From Paraburkholderia madseniana (lineage in GTDB: Bacteria; Pseudomonadota; Gammaproteobacteria; Burkholderiales; Burkholderiaceae): a stretch of 64,000 nucleotides of DNA. The notes below the pieces were generated by a model, which saw only the letters and a program-made list of their open reading frames with translations, made no database searches and was not told the DNA's origin. Positions 27,233 to 35,112 of this stretch are shown piece after piece. The stretch lies in contig NZ_VOSW01000052.1 in the NCBI RefSeq assembly GCF_009690905.1, positions 1 through 64,000 of the forward strand, read 5' to 3'. Each line of letters begins with the position of its first letter. The stretch's first letter is position 1. The position numbers were made by a program, and so were the translations under genes.

Positions 27233-27344
27233 GTCGGCAGGAGAGGGCGTGATGGGTGGATGGAATGCGCGTACGGTAACAGCATCGCGCCCGGTGGCGG
27301 AAGCGGGTGCGATGCGGAAGGGTCGCGAAGGAGCGCGGCGCGGA

Positions 27345-28082
27345 TCAAGTCGCCGCCTTGTCGAGTTCCGGGTAGTGCCGGAAGATGCAGGCCTCGTTGT
27401 GCGCGATGCGCCGGTCGGACTGGAGATAAGCGGCGATGTTCGGCCGCTCGATCACCGCGTCGTGCAAGGCCGCAAGACGCGGATAGTGTTCGCCGAAACG
27501 CTTGAGCGCGCGCGGAAACGCGTACAGCAGACCGTCGATCAACTGGAACATCGACAGGTCGACGTAAGTGAGCGCGTCGTCCACCATGAACGTGTCGCCG
27601 GCAGGGTTCTGTTTCAGCACGCGCTCGAAGTACTTCATGAACTTCGGAATCCGGTGGTCGATGAAGTCGTGCGCGCGCACTTTGGCCGCGTCTTTCTGGT
27701 CTTCGTAATACAACGCACTGGCGAGCGGATGATGCGTGTCGTGCGCTTCGGTCACCATGTCGGCGATCGTCAGTTGCAGTCCGTTGGCGACATAGCGCAG
27801 GCTTTCAACCGATGGCGCGAGATTGAGCTTCGGGCCGAGGTAGAACAGGATGTTGGCGGTCTGCGCGATCACCAGATCGCCGTCCTTCAGAAACGGCGGC
27901 GCGAACGGTGGATAGGGCGCGTCCTTGCTCTTCATCAGCGTCATCATCGCGTTTGTGCCGAGGCCATCGGATGGTTCGCCGCGCGCCACTTCCACGTAGT
28001 CTGCGCCGGCTTCTTCCAGGGCCAGCCGCACGAATTCGCCACGACCTTGCAGGCCGTCCCAATAGTAAAGTTCCAGGCTCAT
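27345..28082 (-). CDS. Glutathione S-transferase family protein
   Basis: The 245-residue protein starts with a thioredoxin-like fold (LELYYWDGLQGRGEFVRLAL), with a tyrosine near residue 6 in the position of the catalytic tyrosine of several GST classes. A helical C-terminal domain (DALTYVDLSMFQLIDGL) follows. GSTs conjugate or reduce electrophiles with glutathione. It lies 112 bp upstream of the chloride-channel gene on the same strand but no functional link is evident. Confidence 0.85.
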   Translation of the reverse strand: MSLELYYWDGLQGRGEFVRLALEEAGADYVEVARGEPSDGLGTNAMMTLMKSKDAPYPPFAPPFLKDGDLVIAQTANILFYLGPKLNLAPSVESLRYVANGLQLTIADMVTEAHDTHHPLASALYYEDQKDAAKVRAHDFIDHRIPKFMKYFERVLKQNPAGDTFMVDDALTYVDLSMFQLIDGLLYAFPRALKRFGEHYPRLAALHDAVIERPNIAAYLQSDRRIAHNEACIFRHYPELDKAAT

Positions 28083-28184
28083 CGATCAGTCCTCATTCCA
28101 GTTGCATGAACAGGTTTGCGTGAACGGATAACGTCAGCAACCAGTATGCCGCGCATGAGTGACGGCTGGTTCTCCTGAACGCAC

Positions 28185-28207
28185 AAAACCCCGCACGCGG
28201 CGGGGTT
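28185..28207 (-). terminator. Rho-independent terminator of the YeiH-type gene
   Basis: AACCCCGC and GCGGGGTT form an 8-bp stem around ACGCG. On the minus strand it ends in TTTT, 21 bp past the stop codon. Confidence 0.85.
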
Positions 28208-28227
28208 GGCGACGAGGCGGGGACGGC

Positions 28228-29319
28228 TTAGCCGAACAGGTGCTGGACAGTCCATGTGATACCCAGTCCGCCGGCAATCAACCACACATACAGGATGAAG
28301 CCGGTGGTCAAGGCGCGGGGGCCGGCCTGACGGATCTGCGCGATGCGGGTTTCGATACCGAGCGCGGTCATGGCCATGGTGAGCGCGAAGGTGTCGAGCA
28401 TGTTCAGCGTGCTGGTCGTGCTTTCCGGCAGAACGTGCAGCGAGTTGATCACGACGAAGGCCAGGAAACCGAGCGCGAACCAGGGAATCGCCAGCTTGCG
28501 CGGGGCGTGTTGCTTGCCGTCTTCGGCCGTTGCGGAGGCGGCTGCGTTGCGTGCCGAGCGGTTCACCCACATGCCGACGACCAGCAGCACCGGCACCAGC
28601 AGCATCACACGGGTCATCTTGACGATGGTCGCGATGTGGGTCGCTTCCGGGCTCACGTTACTGGCTGCGCCGACCACCTGCGCCACTTCGTGAATCGTGC
28701 CGCCGAAGAACAGACCCGCGCCAACCGTGTCGAGATGCAGCCAGCCCGCCTTGAACAGCACCGGGTAAAGGAACATCGAGAGGGTGCCGAACAGCACCAC
28801 GCTGCCTACCGCCATCGCACTCTTATGCGGCTTGGATTGCAGCGTCGACTCGAACGCGAGCACGGCAGCCGCGCCGCAGATCGCGCTGCCCGCAGCCGTC
28901 AGCAGCGCCGTGTCGCGGTCGAGCTTCATGATCTTCATCCCGGCCCACGTGCCGATCACCAGCGTGCTCACGACGATCAGCACCGATTCAGCGAGACCGG
29001 GCAAACCGACCTGGGCGATTTCCTGCAGGCTGACACGCAGCCCGAAAAACGCCACGGCGATGCGCAGGAGTTTGCGCGCCGAGAAGTTGACTCCGGCCGC
29101 CCAGCTTTCGGGCATGCCGTCACGCAGCGCGTTGCCGTAAATGGCGCCGGCCACGATGCCGACGATCAGCGGGCTCAGGCCCAGGCCGGCGATGGCCGGG
29201 ATCGAGGCGATGCGGGTCACGGCCGCGGCGAACAGCGCAACGAACAGAATGCCGTTGAGTTGGCCGCGGGTGGATGACCCCGCGGGTGCGGCGGAAGCGG
29301 TGAGATGAGCGGTGGACAT
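28228..29319 (-). CDS. YeiH-type putative sulfate exporter
   Basis: The 363-residue membrane protein of about ten helices matches the YeiH/YadS-like family (conserved hypothetical 698). Its long blocks include NALRDGMPESWAAGVNFSARKLL and TALLTAAGSAICGAAAVLAFEST. Family members are annotated as putative sulfate exporters on indirect evidence. A LysR regulator is divergently read, the same pairing as yeiH-yeiE in E. coli. The operator region between them contains an AT-rich palindrome. Confidence 0.83.
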   Translation of the reverse strand: MSTAHLTASAAPAGSSTRGQLNGILFVALFAAAVTRIASIPAIAGLGLSPLIVGIVAGAIYGNALRDGMPESWAAGVNFSARKLLRIAVAFFGLRVSLQEIAQVGLPGLAESVLIVVSTLVIGTWAGMKIMKLDRDTALLTAAGSAICGAAAVLAFESTLQSKPHKSAMAVGSVVLFGTLSMFLYPVLFKAGWLHLDTVGAGLFFGGTIHEVAQVVGAASNVSPEATHIATIVKMTRVMLLVPVLLVVGMWVNRSARNAAASATAEDGKQHAPRKLAIPWFALGFLAFVVINSLHVLPESTTSTLNMLDTFALTMAMTALGIETRIAQIRQAGPRALTTGFILYVWLIAGGLGITWTVQHLFG

Positions 29320-29370
29320 GGCGTAGCGCCTTCCTATGACTGTCTTGATTCGATAGGCCCAATCCTAAAT

Positions 29371-29405
29371 TAGATATATCGATATGAAAAATCGTGATTT
29401 AGAAT
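29371..29405. promoter_or_regulatory. AT-rich palindromic region, candidate LysR site
   Basis: ATATCGATAT is an exact palindrome at 29376-29385 and AAATCGTGATTT follows at about 29389-29400. They lie between the divergent transporter and LysR genes in a stretch much more AT-rich than its surroundings, so this is a likely binding region. Confidence 0.5.
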
Positions 29406-29439
29406 GTGAAGTATCAGTTCAACGGATATTTAGCCCGCC

Positions 29440-30474
29440 ATGACCCCGGACCAACTTATAACGTTTGCAGCTGTCGCAGAGCATCGCAACATCAGCCGGG
29501 CGGCTGTGGCGTTGCATCTATCGCAGCCGGCGGTATCCGGCCAATTGCGCCAGTTGCAGGACGAATTCGGCGAGCCGCTTTACCTGCGCGATGGGCGCGG
29601 CGTGCGCCTGACACCCGCCGGCGAGCAACTCGCCAGCTATGCGACCCGGCTGCGCGATACGTGGCGACAGGCGCATGCGTATCGCGACGCGCTGCGCGGC
29701 CTCGAGCAGGGCACCTTGCGCATCGGCGCAAGCACCACGCCGGCGAGCTATCTGCTGCCGTACCTGATCGCGGATTTTCATCGCCACTACCCCGACGTGA
29801 CGCTGCATACCGCCGATGGCAACACCACGGAGATCGTCGGTGCGCTGGGCTCGGTGGATATCGCGATGATCGAAGGTCCGGTCGGCTCGGATCTGCCACC
29901 GGATACCGCGGTGCACGCGTGGCGTGAGGATGAGATCGTCGCGATCATGCCGCGCACGCATCCGCTGGCGGTGGCGGTGGCGTTGGCGTTGGCGGGTGGC
30001 GCGGGCAGGGCTGTTGCGGCAGATGGGGCGGACGGGGTCGGAGTGTCAGGAGCGGTAGAAAGCGGAACGGCAGGAGCGCTAGAAGGCGCAGCGCCGGGGG
30101 CGGTAGAAAAACGAGCGGATATCAACGGCGGCCGGGCGGAGCTGGCGGCGTTCGGCCCGCATCCGCTGGTGCTGCGCGAAGCCGGGTCGGGCGTGCGGCA
30201 GATCGTCGAGCGAGCCTTTGCCCGGGCGGGCGTGCCGATGCGCGTGGCGCTGGAGATTGCCGGGGTCGAAGGCGTCAAGGAGGCGGTGCGGGCAGGCATG
30301 GGCATCGGTTTCGTCTCGGCGATGTCGATGCGGCATGAGGACGGCGCGCTGTGCCTGTTCTCGTTGAGCCCGGAACCGCTGACACGGCGGCTGTCGATTC
30401 TGGTGCCGCATGCGAGTGCGCCATCGCGGGTGGTCGAACAGTTCCTCGCGCTGTGCCTTGCGGACGGACCCTGA
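29440..30474 (+). CDS. LysR regulator with Ala/Gly-rich insertion
   Basis: The 344-residue protein starts with a LysR helix-turn-helix (VAEHRNISRAAVALHLSQPA, then FGEPLYLRDGRGVRLTPAG). The effector domain is interrupted near residues 178-232 by about 50 residues of Ala, Gly and Val, then resumes with LAAFGPHPLVLREAGSGVRQ. Relatives have roughly 15 residues there, so this looks like an expanded surface loop. It faces the YeiH-type transporter gene and probably controls it. Regulators paired with yeiH-like genes belong to the CysB/YeiE group, which respond to sulfur state or sulfite. Confidence 0.88.
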   Translation: MTPDQLITFAAVAEHRNISRAAVALHLSQPAVSGQLRQLQDEFGEPLYLRDGRGVRLTPAGEQLASYATRLRDTWRQAHAYRDALRGLEQGTLRIGASTTPASYLLPYLIADFHRHYPDVTLHTADGNTTEIVGALGSVDIAMIEGPVGSDLPPDTAVHAWREDEIVAIMPRTHPLAVAVALALAGGAGRAVAADGADGVGVSGAVESGTAGALEGAAPGAVEKRADINGGRAELAAFGPHPLVLREAGSGVRQIVERAFARAGVPMRVALEIAGVEGVKEAVRAGMGIGFVSAMSMRHEDGALCLFSLSPEPLTRRLSILVPHASAPSRVVEQFLALCLADGP

Positions 30475-30571
30475 TCAAGGTTTCCTGGGGATTTCCACTA
30501 TGGTGCATGACACCTCGTCCGGCGCACTATTCGGGCATCGCAAGCGCCTCGGCGCTTTTTTTCGAAACGTG

Positions 30572-30589
30572 TTTGGAACCGGTTCCAAA
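30572..30589. promoter_or_regulatory. PtxS-type LacI operator of the kgu operon
   Basis: TTTGGAACCGGTTCCAAA is an 18-bp perfect palindrome 35 bp before the first kgu gene. The published PtxS operator of Pseudomonas is TGAAACCGGTTTCA, sharing the AACCGGTT centre. A ptxS-type gene ends this operon, so autoregulation is likely. Confidence 0.82.
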
Positions 30590-30623
30590 TGCCGATCATG
30601 AGACAGATTTGAGTAAATTCGAC

Positions 30624-31397
30624 ATGACTGACGCGGTGGACGTGGTGATCGTCGCAAGCGCATTCGGGATGGACGCGGTTCGCACGCACGGTCATCTGAA
30701 GTGGGCCGACGCGAGCAAACAGGCCGGCGCCACGGGCTTCGAAGTGCGTCGCGAACTGTTCGCGGACGAAGCCGACGCCGCGCCGCAGGCGTTACGCGCG
30801 CTCGGCAAGGAGATTGCGGCCCTCGGGCTGTGGTCCGTCTACTCGACACCCGCGTCGCTGTACACGCCGGATGGCAGGCTCGACGCCGACGCACTGCGCG
30901 TCTCGATTGAAGAAGCGATCGCGCTGGGCGCGCGCTTCGTGAAGCTGCAACTCGGCGGGTTTGGCGCCGAGGCTAACGCCGCAGTGATCGCCGATTGCGT
31001 GCGCTGCGCGGACGTGCGGCTCGTCGTCGAAAACGGTCAACTGGCTGAAGGCGGTTCGCTGGCGCAATTCACCGGCCTGTTCGATGCGTTGGAGCGTGAA
31101 GGCCACGCTGGTCTGCTTGGCATGACCTTCGACATCGGCAACTGGGCCTGGCGCGATGTCGCGCCGCTCGATGCCGCCGGGCCGCTGGCTGCGCATGTCG
31201 AATACATCCATTGCAAGACGACGGTGGGCGAGGGCGCGCGGCGCTTTCCGGCCGCGCCGGCCGCCGGCGACACGCAGTTCGCCGCGGTGCTCGACAAGCT
31301 GCCGCGCCACGTGCCGCGCGGCATTGAATTTCCGTTCGATGCGAACCGTATCGATGCGGACGCAGCGCACTACGTCGCATGGCTGGCCGCTGCGTAA
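30624..31397 (+). CDS. kguE: KguE-like sugar phosphate isomerase/epimerase
   Basis: The 257-residue protein is a TIM-barrel sugar isomerase/epimerase. Metal-ligand candidates are Glu in VRLVVENG, Asp in GMTFDIGNW and the carboxylates of YIHCK and PRGIEFPFD. In Pseudomonas the equivalent first gene of the 2-ketogluconate operon is kguE, and this position and length match it; its exact biochemical step is not established. The ATG at 30624 is chosen; an in-frame TTG at 30609 could add five residues. A palindromic PtxS-type operator lies just upstream. Confidence 0.78.
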   Translation: MTDAVDVVIVASAFGMDAVRTHGHLKWADASKQAGATGFEVRRELFADEADAAPQALRALGKEIAALGLWSVYSTPASLYTPDGRLDADALRVSIEEAIALGARFVKLQLGGFGAEANAAVIADCVRCADVRLVVENGQLAEGGSLAQFTGLFDALEREGHAGLLGMTFDIGNWAWRDVAPLDAAGPLAAHVEYIHCKTTVGEGARRFPAAPAAGDTQFAAVLDKLPRHVPRGIEFPFDANRIDADAAHYVAWLAAA

Positions 31398-31579
31398 GCG
31401 GCGCGCAGGACCTGAGAGAGCGGTACCCAAAAAACGTCCGGCAAAAAGCGCGTGTGGAGAAGTACACGCGGTACGGGTGGAAGCATGCAGAGAAGCGCAA
31501 GCAAAGCAGCACACGCAAGGCGGCACACGCAAAAAACAGGCAGCAAACAGGAACACGCAGAAACACGCAGGAGCGAAGG

Positions 31580-32563
31580 ATGAGCAACACAAACGCAGCA
31601 CTCGACGTCATCACCTACGGCGAAGCGATGGCCATGTTCGTGGCCGCCGAAACAGGCGCGCTCGCCGGTGTCGGGCAATTTACCAAGCGCGTCGCGGGCG
31701 CCGATCTGAACGTGGCGATCGGCCTGTCGCGCCTCGGTTTCAAGGTGGGCTGGATGAGCCGCGTCGGCAACGATTCGTTCGGCCAGTACGTGCGCGACAC
31801 GCTGACGAAAGAAGGCATCGACCAGCGCTGCGTGACCACCGACGATCGCTACCCGACCGGTTTCCAGTTGAAGTCGAAGAACGACGACGGCAGTGATCCG
31901 GCCATCGAGTATTTCCGCAAAGGGTCGGCGGCGAGCCATCTGTCCTTGGCTGACTACGTGGCTGATTACGTGCTGTCCGCGCGTCACTTGCATCTGACAG
32001 GTGTGGCGCCGGCCATCTCAGCCAGTTCGTGCGAACTCGCGTTCCATCTGGCGCGTGAAATGCGTGCCGCTGGCAAGACGATCTCGTTCGACCCGAATCT
32101 GCGCCCGACGCTGTGGCCCTCGCGCGCCGCGATGGTCGAAGGTTTGAATGCGCTCGCCGCACTGGCCGACTGGGTGCTGCCGGGCATCGGCGAAGGCGAG
32201 ATTCTGACCGGTTACACACAGCCGGATGACATCGCCAGGTTTTATCTCGACCAGGGCGCGCTTGGCGTGATCATCAAGCTCGGCGCAGAAGGCGCGTACT
32301 TCCGCACCGCCGACGATGCCGCCGTGATCGCCGGTCAGCCGGTTGCGAAGGTGGTGGACACGGTCGGCGCGGGCGATGGTTTCGCCGTCGGCGTGGTCAG
32401 TGCGTTGCTCGAAGGCAGGACATTGCCGCAAGCAGTCGCGCGCGGCAACCGCATTGGCGCCCTGGCGATTCAGGTGATCGGTGATTCGGAAGGCCTGCCG
32501 AGCCGCGCCGAACTCGACGCGCTCGAACGCGCCGACGTGCCGCGCGTCGCCACCGCGGCCTGA
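31580..32563 (+). CDS. kguK: 2-ketogluconate kinase (PfkB family)
   Basis: The 327-residue protein is a PfkB/ribokinase-type sugar kinase. It has an N-terminal glycine pair near AGADLNVAIGLSRLGFKVGW and the C-terminal catalytic signature DTVGAGDGFAVGVVSALLEG, whose second Asp is the catalytic base. Context with kguE, kguT and kguD assigns it as the kinase that makes 6-phospho-2-ketogluconate; 2-keto-3-deoxygluconate kinases are close relatives and cannot be excluded by sequence alone. Start ATG 31580 follows GAGCGAAGG. A 182-bp gap separates it from kguE. Confidence 0.85.
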   Translation: MSNTNAALDVITYGEAMAMFVAAETGALAGVGQFTKRVAGADLNVAIGLSRLGFKVGWMSRVGNDSFGQYVRDTLTKEGIDQRCVTTDDRYPTGFQLKSKNDDGSDPAIEYFRKGSAASHLSLADYVADYVLSARHLHLTGVAPAISASSCELAFHLAREMRAAGKTISFDPNLRPTLWPSRAAMVEGLNALAALADWVLPGIGEGEILTGYTQPDDIARFYLDQGALGVIIKLGAEGAYFRTADDAAVIAGQPVAKVVDTVGAGDGFAVGVVSALLEGRTLPQAVARGNRIGALAIQVIGDSEGLPSRAELDALERADVPRVATAA

Positions 32564-32697
32564 CTGCGGATGAGCCGCGCCCGGCGCACTCAGCCGGATT
32601 CGGTATTAGCTGGCTCGATAACAGCAAGAGCGCTCGAACAGCGCCCCATGACCGCCCATCATTGCTTCGGGAAGCCGTTAGCAACTTTCTTGTATGG

Positions 32698-32830
32698 GAC
32701 CAGAGTAAGTGCTTTGCACCAACTCTGGTCGACCGCAACTGCATGGGACCAGAGTAAGTGCTAAAGCGCCAACTCTGGTCGACCGCAACTGCATGGGACC
32801 AGAGTAAGCGCTAAAGCGCCAACTCTGGTC
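32698..32830 (+). repeat. Triple tandem hairpin element in the kguT leader
   Basis: Three hairpins of 33-34 nt lie at 32698-32730, 32747-32780 and 32797-32830, repeating every 49-50 bp. Each has a 9-bp outer stem (GACCAGAGT with ACTCTGGTC), an internal loop AA/CA, a 4-bp inner stem (GTGC/GCAC, GTGC/GCGC, GCGC/GCGC) and a loop of TTT or TAAA. The linker CGACCGCAACTGCATGG joins them. The last one ends 16 nt before the kguT ATG, with AAGGAG between. A fourth copy precedes the yeaH gene at 53797. Confidence 0.9.
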
Positions 32831-32846
32831 GACAAAGGAGACTCCC

Positions 32847-34142
32847 ATGACTTCATCGCTTGCGATTCGCCGTTGGTGGACGATCATGCCGATCGTATTC
32901 ATCACGTACAGCTTGGCTTATCTCGACCGCGCGAACTACGGTTTCGCATCGGCCGCCGGCATCAACCAGGATCTCGGCATCAGTAAGGGCTTGTCGTCGC
33001 TAATCGGCGCGTTGTTCTTCCTCGGGTATTTCTTCTTCCAGATTCCCGGCGCGATATACGCGGAACGCCGCAGCGTGAAAAAGCTCGTGTTCTGGAGCCT
33101 GATCCTGTGGGGCGGTTGCGCGGCGCTGACCGGTATGGTCAGCAATATTCCCTCACTGATGGTGATCCGCTTCGTGCTCGGTGTGGTCGAGGCCGCGGTG
33201 ATGCCGGCGATGCTGATTTTCATCAGCAACTGGTTCACGAAGAGCGAGCGTTCCCGCGCCAACACCTTCCTGATTCTCGGCAATCCGGTGACGGTGCTGT
33301 GGATGTCGGTGGTATCCGGCTATCTGGTGCACTCGTTCGGCTGGCGGCACATGTTCATCGCCGAAGGCGCGCCCGCGATTCTCTGGGCGGTGTGCTGGTG
33401 GTTCATCGTGCAGGACAAGCCGCAACAGGTATCGTGGCTCACGCAGCAACAGAAGGACGACCTCGCGGAAACCTTGCGCGCCGAACAGGCCGCCATCAAA
33501 CCGATGCGCAATTACAGCGAAGCGTTCCGCACGCCCGCGGTGATCAAACTGTGCGCGCAATATTTTTGCTGGAGCATCGGCGTGTATGGTTTCGTGTTGT
33601 GGCTGCCGTCGATCCTGAAGAACGGTTCGACGCTCGGCATGGTCGAAACCGGCTGGCTTTCGGCGCTGCCGTATCTGGCGGCAACGATCGCCATGCTTGC
33701 GGCTTCGTGGGCATCGGATAAACTCAACCGCCGCAAAGTGTTCGTGTGGCCGTTCCTGCTGGTCGGCGCGATCGCGTTCGCCGCGTCGTACGCGCTCGGC
33801 TCCACGCACTTCTGGATGTCGTACGCGTTGCTGGTGATTGCCGGCGGCGCAATGTATGCGCCGTATGGGCCGTTCTTCGCGATCGTGCCGGAGTTGCTGC
33901 CGAAGAACGTCGCGGGCGGCGCGATGGCGCTGATCAATAGCATGGGCGCACTCGGTTCGTTCGTCGGTTCGTACGTAGTCGGCTATTTGAACGGCGCGAC
34001 CGGAACGCCTGCGGCATCCTATGCGTTCATGAGCGTGGCCCTGATCGCCGCGGTGATTCTGACGTTGATCGTCAAACCGCAGGCACAAGCACAGCCGCTG
34101 AGCAAGGGCGCCACGCTCGCTACACCGTTGCAAGGAAAATAA
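32847..34142 (+). CDS. kguT: 2-ketogluconate transporter, MFS family
   Basis: The 431-residue protein has 12 predicted membrane segments of the anion:cation symporter branch of the major facilitator superfamily. The first helix block reads FITYSLAYLDRANYGFASAA and MFS signature-like sequences include FFLGYFFFQIPGAIYAERRS. It sits between the kinase and the reductase of the 2-ketogluconate operon, which fixes it as the KguT importer. A strong site (AAAGGAGACTCCC) precedes the ATG, immediately after the triple hairpin element. Confidence 0.9.
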   Translation: MTSSLAIRRWWTIMPIVFITYSLAYLDRANYGFASAAGINQDLGISKGLSSLIGALFFLGYFFFQIPGAIYAERRSVKKLVFWSLILWGGCAALTGMVSNIPSLMVIRFVLGVVEAAVMPAMLIFISNWFTKSERSRANTFLILGNPVTVLWMSVVSGYLVHSFGWRHMFIAEGAPAILWAVCWWFIVQDKPQQVSWLTQQQKDDLAETLRAEQAAIKPMRNYSEAFRTPAVIKLCAQYFCWSIGVYGFVLWLPSILKNGSTLGMVETGWLSALPYLAATIAMLAASWASDKLNRRKVFVWPFLLVGAIAFAASYALGSTHFWMSYALLVIAGGAMYAPYGPFFAIVPELLPKNVAGGAMALINSMGALGSFVGSYVVGYLNGATGTPAASYAFMSVALIAAVILTLIVKPQAQAQPLSKGATLATPLQGK

Positions 34143-34146
34143 GCTG

Positions 34147-35112
34147 ATGAAGAAGATCGTCGCCTGGAAGTCGCTGCCCGAGGATGTGCTCGCGTATCTG
34201 CAACAGCATGCGGAAGTCGTGCAGGTCGATCCCGCGCAGCACGACACGTTCGTCGCCGCATTGAAGGACGCGGATGGCGGCATCGGTTCGAGCGTGAAAA
34301 TCACGCCGGCGATGCTTGAAGGCGCAAGCCGGCTGAAGGCTTTGTCGACCATCTCGGTGGGCTTCGACCAGTTCGATGTTGCCGACCTCACGCGCCGCGG
34401 CATCGTGCTCGCGCACACGCCGGACGTGCTGACCGAGTCCACGGCGGATACGGTGTTCTCGCTGATCCTCGCGTCGGCGCGGCGCGTGGTCGAGCTCGCG
34501 GATTGGGTGAAGGCGGGCGAGTGGAAGCAAAGCATCGGACCCGCGCATTTCGGCGTCGACGTGCAGGGCAAGACGCTCGGCATCGTCGGGCTGGGACGGA
34601 TCGGCGGCGCGGTCGCGCGGCGTGCGGCGCTCGGTTTCAACATGAAGGTGCTCTACACGAACCGCAGTGCGAACGCGCAGGCGGAACAGGCATACGGCGC
34701 GCGCCGCGTCGAGTTGGCGGAGTTGCTCGCCACCGCTGACTTCGTCTGCCTGCAAGTGCCGCTTACGCCCGAGACGAAGCACATGATCGGTGCGGCCGAA
34801 TTCAAGTCGATGAAGAAGAGCGCGATTCTGATTAACGCGTCGCGCGGCGCCACGGTCGATGAACAGGCGCTGATCGAAGCCCTGCAAAACGGCACGATTC
34901 ACGGTGCGGGTCTGGACGTGTTCGAGACCGAGCCGCTGCCGACCGATTCGCCGCTTCTGAAAATGGCCAACGTGGTCGCGCTGCCGCATATCGGCTCAGC
35001 GACGCACGAGACTCGTCATGCGATGGCGCTCAACGCGGCGGAAAACCTCGCTGCCGCGCTCGACGGAACGCTCGCGACCAACATCGTCAACCGCGAAGTG
35101 TTGAAGAAATGA
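34147..35112 (+). CDS. kguD: 2-keto-6-phosphogluconate reductase (D-2-hydroxyacid dehydrogenase)
   Basis: The 321-residue protein belongs to the D-isomer 2-hydroxyacid dehydrogenases. The NAD(P)-binding motif is GKTLGIVGLGRIGGAVARRA near residue 144, and the catalytic residues Arg, Glu and His fall in INASRGATVDEQAL, DVFETEPLP and LPHIGSATHET. In the kgu pathway KguD reduces 2-keto-6-phosphogluconate to 6-phosphogluconate using NADPH, feeding the Entner-Doudoroff or pentose phosphate routes. The gene starts 4 bp after kguT and overlaps ptxS by 4 bp. Glyoxylate/hydroxypyruvate reductases are close homologues. Confidence 0.9.
   Translation: MKKIVAWKSLPEDVLAYLQQHAEVVQVDPAQHDTFVAALKDADGGIGSSVKITPAMLEGASRLKALSTISVGFDQFDVADLTRRGIVLAHTPDVLTESTADTVFSLILASARRVVELADWVKAGEWKQSIGPAHFGVDVQGKTLGIVGLGRIGGAVARRAALGFNMKVLYTNRSANAQAEQAYGARRVELAELLATADFVCLQVPLTPETKHMIGAAEFKSMKKSAILINASRGATVDEQALIEALQNGTIHGAGLDVFETEPLPTDSPLLKMANVVALPHIGSATHETRHAMALNAAENLAAALDGTLATNIVNREVLKK

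Noticed and set aside
32698..32830. CRISPR-like array
   Set aside because: Three repeats with near-identical 15-bp linkers are not spacers, and no cas genes are present. It is a tandem hairpin element.
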